Positions 22,852 through 31,696 of a stretch of DNA of 64,000 nucleotides are shown here, in pieces. This stretch comes from Candidatus Anderseniibacteriota bacterium (GTDB lineage: Bacteria > Patescibacteria > Andersenbacteria > UBA10190), in the NCBI GenBank assembly GCA_021414205.1, contig JAIOOW010000003.1, positions 371,834 to 435,833 of the forward strand, read 5' to 3'. The notes under the pieces are model-generated. The model was not told the origin of the DNA. It did no database searches and was given only the letters and a program-made list of their open reading frames with translations. Made by a program: the position numbers and the translations under genes. Position 1 is the stretch's first letter. Every line of letters begins with the position of its first letter.

Positions 22852-24735
22852 CTACTCCAGTACAGCCTTTATTCGACGCACCCCTGCTGATGCTGATTCT
22901 TCTTTGGTAATTTTAAACTTTCCGAGCACTCCAGTGTGCTCCACATGCGGGCCTCCGCAAATTTCGCACGAGAAATCGCCCATCGTATACACGGAAACGG
23001 TATCTCCGTATTTGTGTTCAAAAAGTCCGAGTGCGCCTTTTCGTTTCGCTTCATCTACGCTCATTTCTTCTCGGGTAACCTGCATGTCTTTTTGAATCTG
23101 TTCGTTTACCAAGTCCTCGGTTTGCTTGATTTGTTCCGGCGTCATTTTTTCTGGATGAGAGAAATCGAACCTGAGCCGTTCCGGCGTAATATTACTTCCT
23201 TTTTGCTGCACATGATCGCCTAAAATAGTTTTCAGCGACTTGTGTAGTAAGTGCGTCGCCGTGTGATACTTAACCGACATTTCGGAATGATCTGATAAGC
23301 CCCCTTTAAACTTTCCAGCTGATGCGGTGCGAGATAGATCTTGGTGTTTTTTCATATTGTCGTCGAACTCTTTTTGAAACCCTAATGTATCCACTGTCTT
23401 CCCGCTCTTTTGAGCTTCCTCGATAATCATTTCAATTGGGAATCCGTACGTAGAATATAATTCAAATGCCTGTTGGCCGTTTACATCTCCGCTATTTTGA
23501 AGAATTTGTTCAAGTTTTAATAAGCCAGTACGTAATGTTTTTCCAAATTTTTCTTCTTCTTTAAGAATCTCGGATAAAATAATTTCTTTGCGTTCTGCCA
23601 ATATTGGGTATGCTTCTGAATATGATGAAATGACAGATGCGGCTAATTCAGACAAAAACGGCTTATCGATAGCAAGGAATCTACCAAAGCGAACCGCTCT
23701 ACGAAGCAGCCGGCGAGCAAAGTAACCCTGATCTTTTTTATCCGGCACTACCTCATCACCAATTAAAAATGTTACGGCACGGATGTGATCCATGATTACA
23801 CGAAATGATGCTTTCTCCGGGCCGCTATATTCTTTGCCGGATATTTTTTCTAGTGAAGCTATGAGTGGCGCAAAAATATCTATTAAAAACACATCGGGTG
23901 TATCTGCAACTGCGGCAGTAAGGCGTTCTAGTCCACCGCCGAAATCAACGTTCCGCTGAGGCAGTTCTTCGAAACCGGAATTCGTTTTTATGTATTGCAT
24001 GAAAACGTTGTTTCCAATTTCCATAAACCGTCCGCAGTCGCAGTTTACGTGGCAGGGTTGGTCTTTAAACGGGGATGATTCGTGCAGCGATTCGTCGTTT
24101 GGCGAAAAATCCCAAAACATTTCTGTGTCTGGGCCGCCTGGCTCCCCTATGGGCATATTTTCTGGAACACCAGCGCGGGACCACCAATTCTTTTTTTCTC
24201 CGTACGAAAAAATTCGTCCGTCTTGCATGCCGTTTTCCTCAGAATTATCTACTAGCTTTGCATCGATATTTTTTTTAGCAAAAGATTTTTTCCATAACTC
24301 CGCGCTTTCCGTGTCTTTTGGAATGCCGATTGCGTCATTGCCAGCAAAGATGGTTACATAGATTCTATTTGCATCTAACCCTAAGCCTTTTTTCGAATCC
24401 GTTAAAAATTCAAACATCCAAGGGATCTGGTCCGCTTTAAAATAATCTCCCAGCGACCAATTCCCCAACATTTCAAAAAAAGTGGTGTGGCGATTATCTC
24501 CAATGTCATCGATGTCTTGCACGCGCAGGCACTTCTGCGAGTCTGTAATCCTTGTTCCATTGGGATGTTTTTGCCCAAGCAAGTAGGAAATCATCGGCTG
24601 CATGCCGGAGCCGGTAAATAATGTGGTTGGATCATTTTCCGGAACGAGTCGCGCAGACGCAATAATCGCATGCTGTTTGGATGCAAAAAAATCTAAGTAT
24701 TTTTTTCGAACGTCGTTGAGCGATAGATTTTCCAT
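22852..24735 (-). CDS. alaS: Alanyl-tRNA synthetase lacking the C-terminal domain
   Basis: Charges tRNA-Ala. The 627-aa product has the class II catalytic domain (RKKYLDFFASKQH, TTFFEMLGNWSLGDYFK), the tRNA-recognition middle region, and the editing domain with the zinc residues in TATHLLHKSL and CEICGGPHVEHTG. It stops after the editing domain, so the C-Ala dimerisation domain (about 200 residues more in E. coli) is absent. Start at 24735 (MENLSLNDVRKKY), preceded at 7 nt by TACGCT; the longer in-frame ORF adds a non-conserved tail across this promoter. Confidence 0.96.
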   Translation of the reverse strand: MENLSLNDVRKKYLDFFASKQHAIIASARLVPENDPTTLFTGSGMQPMISYLLGQKHPNGTRITDSQKCLRVQDIDDIGDNRHTTFFEMLGNWSLGDYFKADQIPWMFEFLTDSKKGLGLDANRIYVTIFAGNDAIGIPKDTESAELWKKSFAKKNIDAKLVDNSEENGMQDGRIFSYGEKKNWWSRAGVPENMPIGEPGGPDTEMFWDFSPNDESLHESSPFKDQPCHVNCDCGRFMEIGNNVFMQYIKTNSGFEELPQRNVDFGGGLERLTAAVADTPDVFLIDIFAPLIASLEKISGKEYSGPEKASFRVIMDHIRAVTFLIGDEVVPDKKDQGYFARRLLRRAVRFGRFLAIDKPFLSELAASVISSYSEAYPILAERKEIILSEILKEEEKFGKTLRTGLLKLEQILQNSGDVNGQQAFELYSTYGFPIEMIIEEAQKSGKTVDTLGFQKEFDDNMKKHQDLSRTASAGKFKGGLSDHSEMSVKYHTATHLLHKSLKTILGDHVQQKGSNITPERLRFDFSHPEKMTPEQIKQTEDLVNEQIQKDMQVTREEMSVDEAKRKGALGLFEHKYGDTVSVYTMGDFSCEICGGPHVEHTGVLGKFKITKEESASAGVRRIKAVLE

Positions 24736-24742
24736 GTACCCT

Positions 24743-24748
24743 AGCGTA
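24743..24748 (-). promoter_or_regulatory. -10 box of leaderless alaS promoter
   Basis: TACGCT, 7 nt before ATG 24735; same hexamer and distance as rseP. Confidence 0.55.
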
Positions 24749-24767
24749 GCAGGGCTGGTGTCCAAGT

Positions 24768-25325
24768 TCAATCCGGCTGCTGAGTGATCATAGTGTCCAC
24801 GTCGCTTGGAAGCACTCGCGATGTAAACTGGAGAGATTCCTTATATGGGTTCGGCCAAGATGCATGGATAGGTCCCTCGAATTTATCTAGATATTCTCGA
24901 GCTTCTTCGTTTGTCTTTTCTCCGATGGCGATGTCGTGCGCCAAGTTGAGTATTAAAATATTTGCATGTTCGCTTTCGCAGAATGCAGTCATTTCCCCTC
25001 GAGTTCTGTCTATAATCACGCTTCCGTCGAATGCAACAATATCGTCGACTTTTTGTTCTGGAATTTTCGCATCGACTGTTTGTTCCAGGATATCGATGTG
25101 GGGGTGAGGTACGTTGTGTCGGACGCCGTCCCGATGCAGAACGGTTTGTTTCCATGGTCCATTGTAGTGCCAAATGAGCATTGTTTGAGTGGCTTCGTGA
25201 GGCATTCCGTATGAGCGGATCAATTCGCCTGCAAGCTTGCGTGACGCAGAAGGCCAATTCGAAACAAGGTCGAGTACTGCAGACCCTTGAATTCGCTGAT
25301 TACTAATTCTCGTCATCCCATGCAT
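24768..25325 (-). CDS. Hypothetical protein, 185 aa
   Basis: Unrecognised soluble protein. Conserved-looking stretches are ELIRSYGMPHEATQTMLIWH, WKQTVLHRDGVRHNVPHPH and FEGPIHASWPNPYKESLQFTS. His/Asp/Glu density (HRDGVRHNVPHPHIDILE) would suit metal binding, but no family is identified. The ATG at 25325 lies 6 nt after a GATATT -10 with a perfect TTGACA 17 bp upstream, so a leaderless transcript is predicted; ATG 25316 is the alternative. Confidence 0.7.
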   Translation of the reverse strand: MHGMTRISNQRIQGSAVLDLVSNWPSASRKLAGELIRSYGMPHEATQTMLIWHYNGPWKQTVLHRDGVRHNVPHPHIDILEQTVDAKIPEQKVDDIVAFDGSVIIDRTRGEMTAFCESEHANILILNLAHDIAIGEKTNEEAREYLDKFEGPIHASWPNPYKESLQFTSRVLPSDVDTMITQQPD

Positions 25326-25331
25326 ACTCTC

Positions 25332-25360
25332 AATATCCGTATATTTTATACGTATGTCAA
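25332..25360 (-). promoter_or_regulatory. Full leaderless promoter of gene 24768-25325
   Basis: TTGACA (25360-25355), 17-bp spacer, GATATT (25337-25332), then 6 nt to the ATG. Confidence 0.65.
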
Positions 25361-25397
25361 CCTACAAAAAAAGAATTTCGACAAAAAAATATGACAG

Positions 25398-26087
25398 TTA
25401 GAAGTATTTTCTTTCCTTGCTTTCTTTTATAATATCAAAAGCTTCCTCCGGGGTGTCTACGATAGCGTATAAGTCTATGTCCTCAGGAGAAATTGTTTTG
25501 AAGGTTTGAACAAGCGATGTTCGAATCCATGTGTCGAGTGGTTCCCAAAATTCTTTTCCGACGCAAATAACAGGCACGCCATTCATCTTTTTTGTCTGGA
25601 TGAGCGTAATCATTTCAAAGAATTCATCGAGCGTGCCGAATCCTCCCGGAAAAAATACGTATGCCTGCGCGGATGCAGACAGCATTACTTTTCGAGTGAA
25701 AAAATAGTGAAACCCAATTCCCTTTTTCACATATGCATTACGGCGTTGTTCTGTTGGGAGTTGAATATCGAGGCCAATGGATTCTCCTCCACCCTCATAT
25801 GCACCCCTATTTCCCGCTTCCATAATACCTGGTCCTCCGCCGGTAATAACGGTGAATTGATTTTCAGCAAGCAAGCGCCCTAATGCTCGCGCAACGTTAT
25901 ACCACTTGTCTGTTTCGGGCAGTCTTGCAGATCCGAAAAATGTAACTTCTTTTCTGAGTGGATATAAAAATTCGAATCCGTCTACGAATTCCGCCATGAT
26001 GCGGAAAATTCTCCAGTTCGCATCCTCGGTAAAATCAAATGGCCGATCAATCGGAAATTTGCTGTGATCGGAAGGATCGTATCGCAT
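25398..26087 (-). CDS. LOG-family nucleotide 5'-monophosphate nucleosidase
   Basis: A 229-aa Rossmann protein of the LOG/YgdH-like family (TIGR00730 type), which removes the base from nucleoside monophosphates. The hallmark motifs are TVITGGGPGIMEAGNRGAYEGGG and FPGGFGTLDEFFEMITLIQ (PGGxGTxxE). Start at 26087 (MRYDPSDH), preceded at 6 nt by TATACT; the longer ORF would include this box. Substrate not determinable. Confidence 0.9.
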   Translation of the reverse strand: MRYDPSDHSKFPIDRPFDFTEDANWRIFRIMAEFVDGFEFLYPLRKEVTFFGSARLPETDKWYNVARALGRLLAENQFTVITGGGPGIMEAGNRGAYEGGGESIGLDIQLPTEQRRNAYVKKGIGFHYFFTRKVMLSASAQAYVFFPGGFGTLDEFFEMITLIQTKKMNGVPVICVGKEFWEPLDTWIRTSLVQTFKTISPEDIDLYAIVDTPEEAFDIIKESKERKYF

Positions 26088-26093
26088 GAAATA

Positions 26094-26099
26094 AGTATA
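26094..26099 (-). promoter_or_regulatory. -10 box of leaderless LOG gene promoter
   Basis: TATACT, 6 nt before ATG 26087. Confidence 0.55.
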
Positions 26100-26105
26100 G
26101 CACAC

Positions 26106-28019
26106 CTATATCTTTGGCGGTCGTGGCGGTGTGTAGTTTTGGATGTCGTCTATTTTTGATGGCGTGATCGGAGGAAGTGAATTCTTGGGCGAAGCTTGCT
26201 CTCGGGAATCAATCTTCGGCTTATTTGCATCAAGCAGCTTAGCGCGTTTGCGCTCGTCGTAACATTCTTTACAGAACACTTCTTTTTCCGGGTCCGGTTT
26301 GAACGGAACTTCCGTATGCTTTCCGCAATTAGAACAAGTAGCCGGATATAGTTTTACTGAGGGTTTATGCTTTTCTTCTGAATGCGTGCGCGTGTTGTTA
26401 GGTGGTACGGCAGGTGAAGTTGGGGCATCGTCAGTAGCATCGTCGCTCGTATCCTCTTTTCTGCCTAACAGTGCTGAGAGATCCGTAATCATTTCTTGTT
26501 TTGCAGGGGCGATGACAATATCTTCCAATTCATCCGGTTTTTCTTGAACTGGTGTGAATGCTTTTTTATCTACGTGCTCTTGTCGCGGTTTATTTTCTTG
26601 CTTTGTTGGTGTTTGAGTGTTTGGAACATTTGATGCAGGTCGATTAGGTGTTTGTCGCGATTGAGATTGATTATTTTGCGGTTGCCCTTGCTTGCCAAGA
26701 AAAATTTGCGGCTTAGGGGACTGTTCCCCGTTTTCTTGAGCTCCTAAGGTTGAGCTGCTCCATCGTGCAATTTTTTCCTCGATTTCTTTTCGAGGCGATC
26801 CGTATCGTTCTCTCGAAACGCGTAATACTTTTTCTTTACTATTATATGTTTCTGCTACTGGTGCAATCGTTTCCATAGAGAACGGAGCGCTCGTAGCGCC
26901 TTTTATCATGAGTTTGATATACGCATTATATTTATCCAAGTTCACTAAATCCGTTTGGGTAAAGTACGGCATAAATTCTTTTTCGAGATATTCCGCATCG
27001 AATGCACCCACGCGGAACGAGATTATTGTTCCTACGTTTCCGAATACGGCATCACGCACCACCTCTTCCATCTGCGTAATGTATTGATGAGCGATTATTA
27101 AATTGAGGCGATACTTTCGAGCCTCGGAAAGAATTGTTGCGAATGATTCGGTAGCGAAATTTTGAAATTCGTCGACGTATAGATAGAAGTCTCGTCGCTG
27201 CGCTTCCGGAATACTTGCGCGATCCATGGCTGCAAGTTGGAGCTTGGTAATAAGCATGGCGCCGAGCAAAGCGGAGTTATCTTCTCCGATACGTCCTTTT
27301 GAAACGTTAATAAGAAGAATTTTCCCGTTATCCATAATATCCTTCATGTCGATCGTGCTTTTCGGTTGTGCGACGATATTGCGGATAATGGACGAACTTA
27401 AGAATTGCCCGACTTTGTTTTGGATCGGAGAAATTGCCTCGCTTCTGAATCGTTCGTTGTAATTGGCGAATTCGTTTACCCAAAAAGCTTTTACTACTGG
27501 GTCCGTGATTGTTTCTACCACTTTTGAGCGATAGCTTTTATCCGCAAGCATGCGCATGATGCCAAGCATTGTTGAGGACGGGTAATCAAGAAGAGCTAAA
27601 ATAACATTTCGGAGAATGTATTCCAATCGCGGCCCCCAAGAATCTGCCCAGATTTTTTTCAGCGAGCTTACTAGCCCTGATGCTACTAAGTATTTATATT
27701 GCGGATCAACGGATTCGAGCGGATTAAATGCAACAGGAAAATCCACATCCGCGGGGTCAAAGTACACAACGTCATTAATGCGTTCCGGTGGAATGATATC
27801 CAAAATCTTTTCAGCAACGTCTCCGTGAGGGTCTACAAGCGCAAGGCCGCGCCCAAGCTTAACGTCCTGAATAATCATATTTTCGAGCAACGTCGTTTTG
27901 CCCACGCCCGTTTTTCCAATTACATATACGTGGCGCCTGCGATCATCGGTATAAATACCAAATGGTTTTCGTTGATGACGAAAGTTCGTTTGTCCTACTA
28001 CGGTAATTTCATCAAGCAT
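26106..28019 (-). CDS. HerA/TraG-like AAA+ ATPase with C-terminal zinc ribbon
   Basis: A 637-aa P-loop ATPase of the VirD4/TraG/HerA (type IV secretion DNA-binding) group. Walker A is VIGKTGVGKTTLLENMI (residues about 35-50). The Walker B/TraD signature is FYLYVDEFQNFATESFATIL, followed by EARKYRLNLIIAHQY. Residues about 440-560 are low-complexity Gln/Asn/Pro-rich. Near the C-terminus CSNCGKHTEVPF...VFCKECYDE forms a zinc ribbon. Start at 28019 overlaps the upstream gene by 8 bp. A DNA motor for conjugation, competence or DNA segregation is possible; no other T4SS genes are present. Confidence 0.85.
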   Translation of the reverse strand: MLDEITVVGQTNFRHQRKPFGIYTDDRRRHVYVIGKTGVGKTTLLENMIIQDVKLGRGLALVDPHGDVAEKILDIIPPERINDVVYFDPADVDFPVAFNPLESVDPQYKYLVASGLVSSLKKIWADSWGPRLEYILRNVILALLDYPSSTMLGIMRMLADKSYRSKVVETITDPVVKAFWVNEFANYNERFRSEAISPIQNKVGQFLSSSIIRNIVAQPKSTIDMKDIMDNGKILLINVSKGRIGEDNSALLGAMLITKLQLAAMDRASIPEAQRRDFYLYVDEFQNFATESFATILSEARKYRLNLIIAHQYITQMEEVVRDAVFGNVGTIISFRVGAFDAEYLEKEFMPYFTQTDLVNLDKYNAYIKLMIKGATSAPFSMETIAPVAETYNSKEKVLRVSRERYGSPRKEIEEKIARWSSSTLGAQENGEQSPKPQIFLGKQGQPQNNQSQSRQTPNRPASNVPNTQTPTKQENKPRQEHVDKKAFTPVQEKPDELEDIVIAPAKQEMITDLSALLGRKEDTSDDATDDAPTSPAVPPNNTRTHSEEKHKPSVKLYPATCSNCGKHTEVPFKPDPEKEVFCKECYDERKRAKLLDANKPKIDSREQASPKNSLPPITPSKIDDIQNYTPPRPPKI

Positions 28020-29289
28020 ATGGAAGGTTTGCAGGAGGGTTTTTATGACCAGCCTTTGCCCGATCAACTCCAGGGGTTGTTACATACTTCACTGGGAAAT
28101 GGTATATGGTTGCCAGCTCTTCAGCATTCATAATCTGTCCGGAATCTGTTCCAAAAAAATCCCGCCACTGAAAATTCAGCAAAGCATTGCGTTCTTTTAA
28201 CCATCTGCGCCGATCTTTCATGAAAAATCCAGGACCGTTCGTCTTTGTTTCTTTGTCTGGTGAGAAAGAGTTTAAATGCGCTGCCGTAAATTGCTTGAAT
28301 ACGCCGAATCCGCGAGAAATATTTGGCTTTTTTAATTGTCCTACCGGTGCAATATGCACGACGCGTACTTTCGTTTTGTATCCGTTGCTGGAAATTTTTT
28401 GTAAAATAGACTTCATTTTTGCGTCATCGACAGGATTGAAGAAGCGAAGAACTTTCTCTTCTTTTTTTGTTTCTATCTCAATAGGACCCTTAAACACTGC
28501 TTGAAAGAATTCGCTCGGAAGCGCGGAGATGAATTCTTTTGCGTTGTCCCACATACCCGGCTTTGGTTTTGAAGCTTGTCCTGAAATTTCTGCAATTTTT
28601 TTCTCTCCTCTTTTCTCCCACTTTTTAATATCGCTTCCGGAGATGGGGCGAACAAGCACCTGGACCCAGAATTCCTCGCCTGGCTCCACGTTTGTGAGTG
28701 TTTCCAAAATGATCTGCATCGGATCAACAAACGGAATATTTTCCGCTAAGCTTGCTTCGAATTCCTTGTATGTCTTTATAGGAAGGATGTCATCCTCCGT
28801 AAGAATAATATCGGCTCCCCACATCTCGAATTTAGTTCGCAAATCCTCAACATTATATCGCTGAGTATAATCTTCTACTTCCTGGATATCTGCCTTTGGG
28901 TATTGCGCGTATATAATTGCCTCAAATAATCGTCTATGTGCGGTTGGTATAACGATAATAAACTTTGCTGATTGTTGGGTGCAGTATATCTCGAAGCTGG
29001 CCCATGCTTCTAGATATCCGTCAAAATATTTTTCGTTGATATCGGGGCCCTTGTGTATGCCTCCCATAACTTCAAAGATAACTTCCATAGAGCGAGGCGT
29101 TTCCTCCGTTTCTTCGGGGAGAGTGATTTGGTAGAATGTCCATTCGATGGCGCTCACATAGTCCACCATTTTTAGGAGGAGATATGTTTTCCATGCGATC
29201 CACATAACCATCCAGACCACAAGAAGCCATCCGAATGTGAGGATAGTCGGCCCAAATTGCTGAGCAAAATCAGAGAAGGTGTACTCCAT
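28012..29289 (-). CDS. Membrane-anchored partner of the HerA/TraG-like ATPase
   Basis: A 425-aa protein with one N-terminal TM helix (TILTFGWLLVVWMVMWIAW, residues about 13-31) and a large soluble domain, probably cytoplasmic. It includes EETPRSMEVIFEVMGGIHKG, TAHRRLFEAIIYAQYPKADI and QEVEDYTQRYN. I know such proteins as the usual upstream neighbour of TraG-like ATPases in CPR genomes, but no function is established. The stop overlaps the ATPase start. Start at 29289 (MEYTFSDF), 6 nt after TACAAT, with no ribosome binding site. Confidence 0.75.
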   Translation of the reverse strand: MEYTFSDFAQQFGPTILTFGWLLVVWMVMWIAWKTYLLLKMVDYVSAIEWTFYQITLPEETEETPRSMEVIFEVMGGIHKGPDINEKYFDGYLEAWASFEIYCTQQSAKFIIVIPTAHRRLFEAIIYAQYPKADIQEVEDYTQRYNVEDLRTKFEMWGADIILTEDDILPIKTYKEFEASLAENIPFVDPMQIILETLTNVEPGEEFWVQVLVRPISGSDIKKWEKRGEKKIAEISGQASKPKPGMWDNAKEFISALPSEFFQAVFKGPIEIETKKEEKVLRFFNPVDDAKMKSILQKISSNGYKTKVRVVHIAPVGQLKKPNISRGFGVFKQFTAAHLNSFSPDKETKTNGPGFFMKDRRRWLKERNALLNFQWRDFFGTDSGQIMNAEELATIYHFPVKYVTTPGVDRAKAGHKNPPANLPYA

Positions 29290-29295
29290 TCCCCT

Positions 29296-29301
29296 ATTGT
29301 A
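29296..29301 (-). promoter_or_regulatory. -10 box of leaderless promoter for the ATPase pair
   Basis: TACAAT, 6 nt before ATG 29289. Confidence 0.55.
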
Positions 29302-29322
29302 CTGCAAATTTTCGTTTAATGC

Positions 29323-30342
29323 TTACGCGAGCGTGTATAAATCGTTTTCTGCTTTTTTGAACTTCGTATTGTTCTGCAACGATAGCAATACCGTATTTTT
29401 CTTTACCATTCGCTGTTTGAGCACTGCTTGAAGAAGCTCGTCTTTAGACATCGGCTTTCCTGTTTCTTTCAAGATGGAAATCAGCACGTCGGCAACAGTT
29501 CCTGCCATAAAGCCCCATTCTTTGAGTCCGTACAATCCTCGTCCAACTAATACGAATCGGCCATCTTTAATAAGTTCGTTATGAACGGTTTGTGGGTTTG
29601 CTTTCTTGTGATCGAAGCTTGCTTGGTTAATCATTTCGGTGATTTCTCGGAAATGCGCAGGTTTGCCATTGCGTCGAAGAACTGCGAATGCTTTGTCGCC
29701 TACACCGCGAGGTGAAGTTTCTGCCCAGCCGATAAGTCCCCAGTCCCCGAATGCTGTAGGAGAAATATTCTTGCTTGCGTGCAGAGCTGCATGAATATGC
29801 GTATCTGGCACTACTGTTCCCTGTGCTGCAGAACGGATTTCGTTTACGAGTTGCTCGATTGTAATAGGTGCGTTGTTTTTCTTGAGCACTTCCATTGCCA
29901 TAATAACGATTTTCTCAATATTTTCATGGAGTGATGCTGGGTGTTGCCAATGAGTTTCAAAGAGAGAGGTTGGCGCAACAGTCGTAAATGATGGAAGAAT
30001 CGTTAAGAAGAAATGAATAGTATGAGCATCAACTGCCTGACCTGTTCGTTCTTGAATGACATTCACTGCGTGAGTTTCGGACATTAATCCGCCGTGCTCT
30101 GCAAAAATATCTGCAAGCATCTGCTCTGCTGAAGCAAGAAGGTCTCGCATCGAGGTAAGCTCTTTTTTTGCATTTGCTTCAATTTGTCGAACGCGCTCTC
30201 GAGTAATTCGGTACTCTTTTCCAATGCTTTCTAGTGTTTCTTTTTCTTCTTTTCCAATACCAAAACGACGGACAATAATATCGCGAGAGCGAGTGTCGAG
30301 GCGCGCAAGCAAATCTTCGGCTGTCTTAGAGAAATTAATCAT
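29323..30342 (-). CDS. Sigma-region-4 plus HARE-HTH protein
   Basis: A 339-aa putative transcription protein. Residues about 10-70 match sigma-70 region 4 (DIIVRRFGIGKEEKETLESI, then ITRERVRQIEANAKKEL, the -35-binding helix-turn-helix). The C-terminal half has HARE-HTH modules as in RNA polymerase delta: GKPAHFREITEMINQ, VHNELIKDGRFVLVGRGLYGL, and a second GKPMSKDELLQAVLKQ. No sigma region 2 is present, so it cannot melt a -10 box itself. It may touch -35 DNA or RNA polymerase as a regulator. An extended -10 (TGATATGCT) lies upstream, with AAAGG just before the ATG. Confidence 0.85.
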   Translation of the reverse strand: MINFSKTAEDLLARLDTRSRDIIVRRFGIGKEEKETLESIGKEYRITRERVRQIEANAKKELTSMRDLLASAEQMLADIFAEHGGLMSETHAVNVIQERTGQAVDAHTIHFFLTILPSFTTVAPTSLFETHWQHPASLHENIEKIVIMAMEVLKKNNAPITIEQLVNEIRSAAQGTVVPDTHIHAALHASKNISPTAFGDWGLIGWAETSPRGVGDKAFAVLRRNGKPAHFREITEMINQASFDHKKANPQTVHNELIKDGRFVLVGRGLYGLKEWGFMAGTVADVLISILKETGKPMSKDELLQAVLKQRMVKKNTVLLSLQNNTKFKKAENDLYTLA

Positions 30343-30448
30343 ATATACCTTTTTAGCATATCATGTAAATATTGTCAATATAGCACTAACAACTTATGAC
30401 TATACTACGTATTATTTGATATGTCTAGTATGGCAAAGTTGGATACTG

Positions 30449-31693
30449 TCAACTTTTCTTGACAATGGCTCGCATTCTGCCATCGAGCGTACCGGCACTG
30501 AAAATAATTGCTATACAAGGCTTTTTTTGAGCTATTGACTCGGTAAGTTTCGTATCATCGAATATGCATTCTGCGGGCGTATTTTTAGCCTCAATGGCAT
30601 CCTGTAATCTGTAGGCGTCTTCTAATGACTGCTCGTCTCGGCCGGTGGGGATAAACGGTTTTGTGATGATTACTTCGTCTGCTTGAGCCAATGCATCGGC
30701 GAAATTGTCAAAAAACGTATGAAGTCGCTTCGGCATATGGGCTTCAAATACCGCAACAATATGTGCTCCTGGCGCAAATTCGCGCGCTCCTTGCAATGTT
30801 GCTTGTATTTCTGCGGGATGATGGCCGTAATCCGATCGAATTTCAACCTTCCCAACAGTTCCGAGTAGTTCAAATCTGCGCGCTAGCCCTGGGAATGTTG
30901 TAAGTGATGTAATTGCCCGTTTTCTGTCTACTCCCAATTTTTCTGCCAGCGCAACGGCGAGGCTGGCATTTTGCCGCATGTGTTTGCCTGGCAAAGGAAC
31001 GCGAAGCTTTTCTTCCTCAGATGTTGGAATGATGTGCGTATCTACTGGCCATGAAATATTCATATGCGCACTATGTTCTGTTTCGGGAACAAAAATAGAA
31101 CCTCCTGGCTTGAGTGATTGCATGAAATGTTCGTACGATTTCTCCACATCCGCTAATCCGGTAAATGCGTCGGGGTGGTCGTAGTCAATCGATGTAATGA
31201 TGATGTCGTTCGGCGCGAGTGCGTAAAAGTGATTGCGGTATTCATCTGCTTCTACTACGAAATACTTTCCTTTGCCGTATCGTGCATGCTTCCCTGGTAG
31301 GCTTGGCATTGAGGCGCCGACTACAACTGTCGGATCGAGTCCCGCTTCAATGAGAATGTGCGCAAGGAATGCGGTAGTAGATGACTTACCGTGCGTGCCG
31401 GTAACAGCAAGCGTGTGATAGTGGCTTGTAATATGCCCTAGAAATTCATGATAGGCCGATTCTGTTTTCCCAGTCTTCCTGAATGCGGCGCGCAAAGGAT
31501 GCTCAAACGGTGCGGCATCCGTATATATGAGCGATGTAATTTCGGGAAGCTTTTCAAGAACTTCTGCTTGTGTGTATTTCGAAAATTCTGGATTATCGTC
31601 ATATCCAACAACGGTCATGCCGTCTTGTTCTGCAAGGTATGCAACTGCGCGCATGCCAGCTCCGCCAATTCCAACAAAAAGTAATGTTTCCAT
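30449..31693 (-). CDS. murC: UDP-N-acetylmuramate--L-alanine ligase (MurC)
   Basis: First amino-acid-adding ligase of peptidoglycan synthesis, 414 aa. LLFVGIGGAGMRAVAYLAEQ is the N-terminal MurC signature. The ATP loop is AVTGTHGKSSTTAFLA, the central domain has YDHPDAFTG, and the C-terminal domain has RSDYGHHPAEIQATL (the HHP motif typical of MurC). Start 3 bp after murG. Last gene of the wall cluster. Confidence 0.93.
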   Translation of the reverse strand: METLLFVGIGGAGMRAVAYLAEQDGMTVVGYDDNPEFSKYTQAEVLEKLPEITSLIYTDAAPFEHPLRAAFRKTGKTESAYHEFLGHITSHYHTLAVTGTHGKSSTTAFLAHILIEAGLDPTVVVGASMPSLPGKHARYGKGKYFVVEADEYRNHFYALAPNDIIITSIDYDHPDAFTGLADVEKSYEHFMQSLKPGGSIFVPETEHSAHMNISWPVDTHIIPTSEEEKLRVPLPGKHMRQNASLAVALAEKLGVDRKRAITSLTTFPGLARRFELLGTVGKVEIRSDYGHHPAEIQATLQGAREFAPGAHIVAVFEAHMPKRLHTFFDNFADALAQADEVIITKPFIPTGRDEQSLEDAYRLQDAIEAKNTPAECIFDDTKLTESIAQKKPCIAIIFSAGTLDGRMRAIVKKS

Positions 31694-31696
31694 ATA

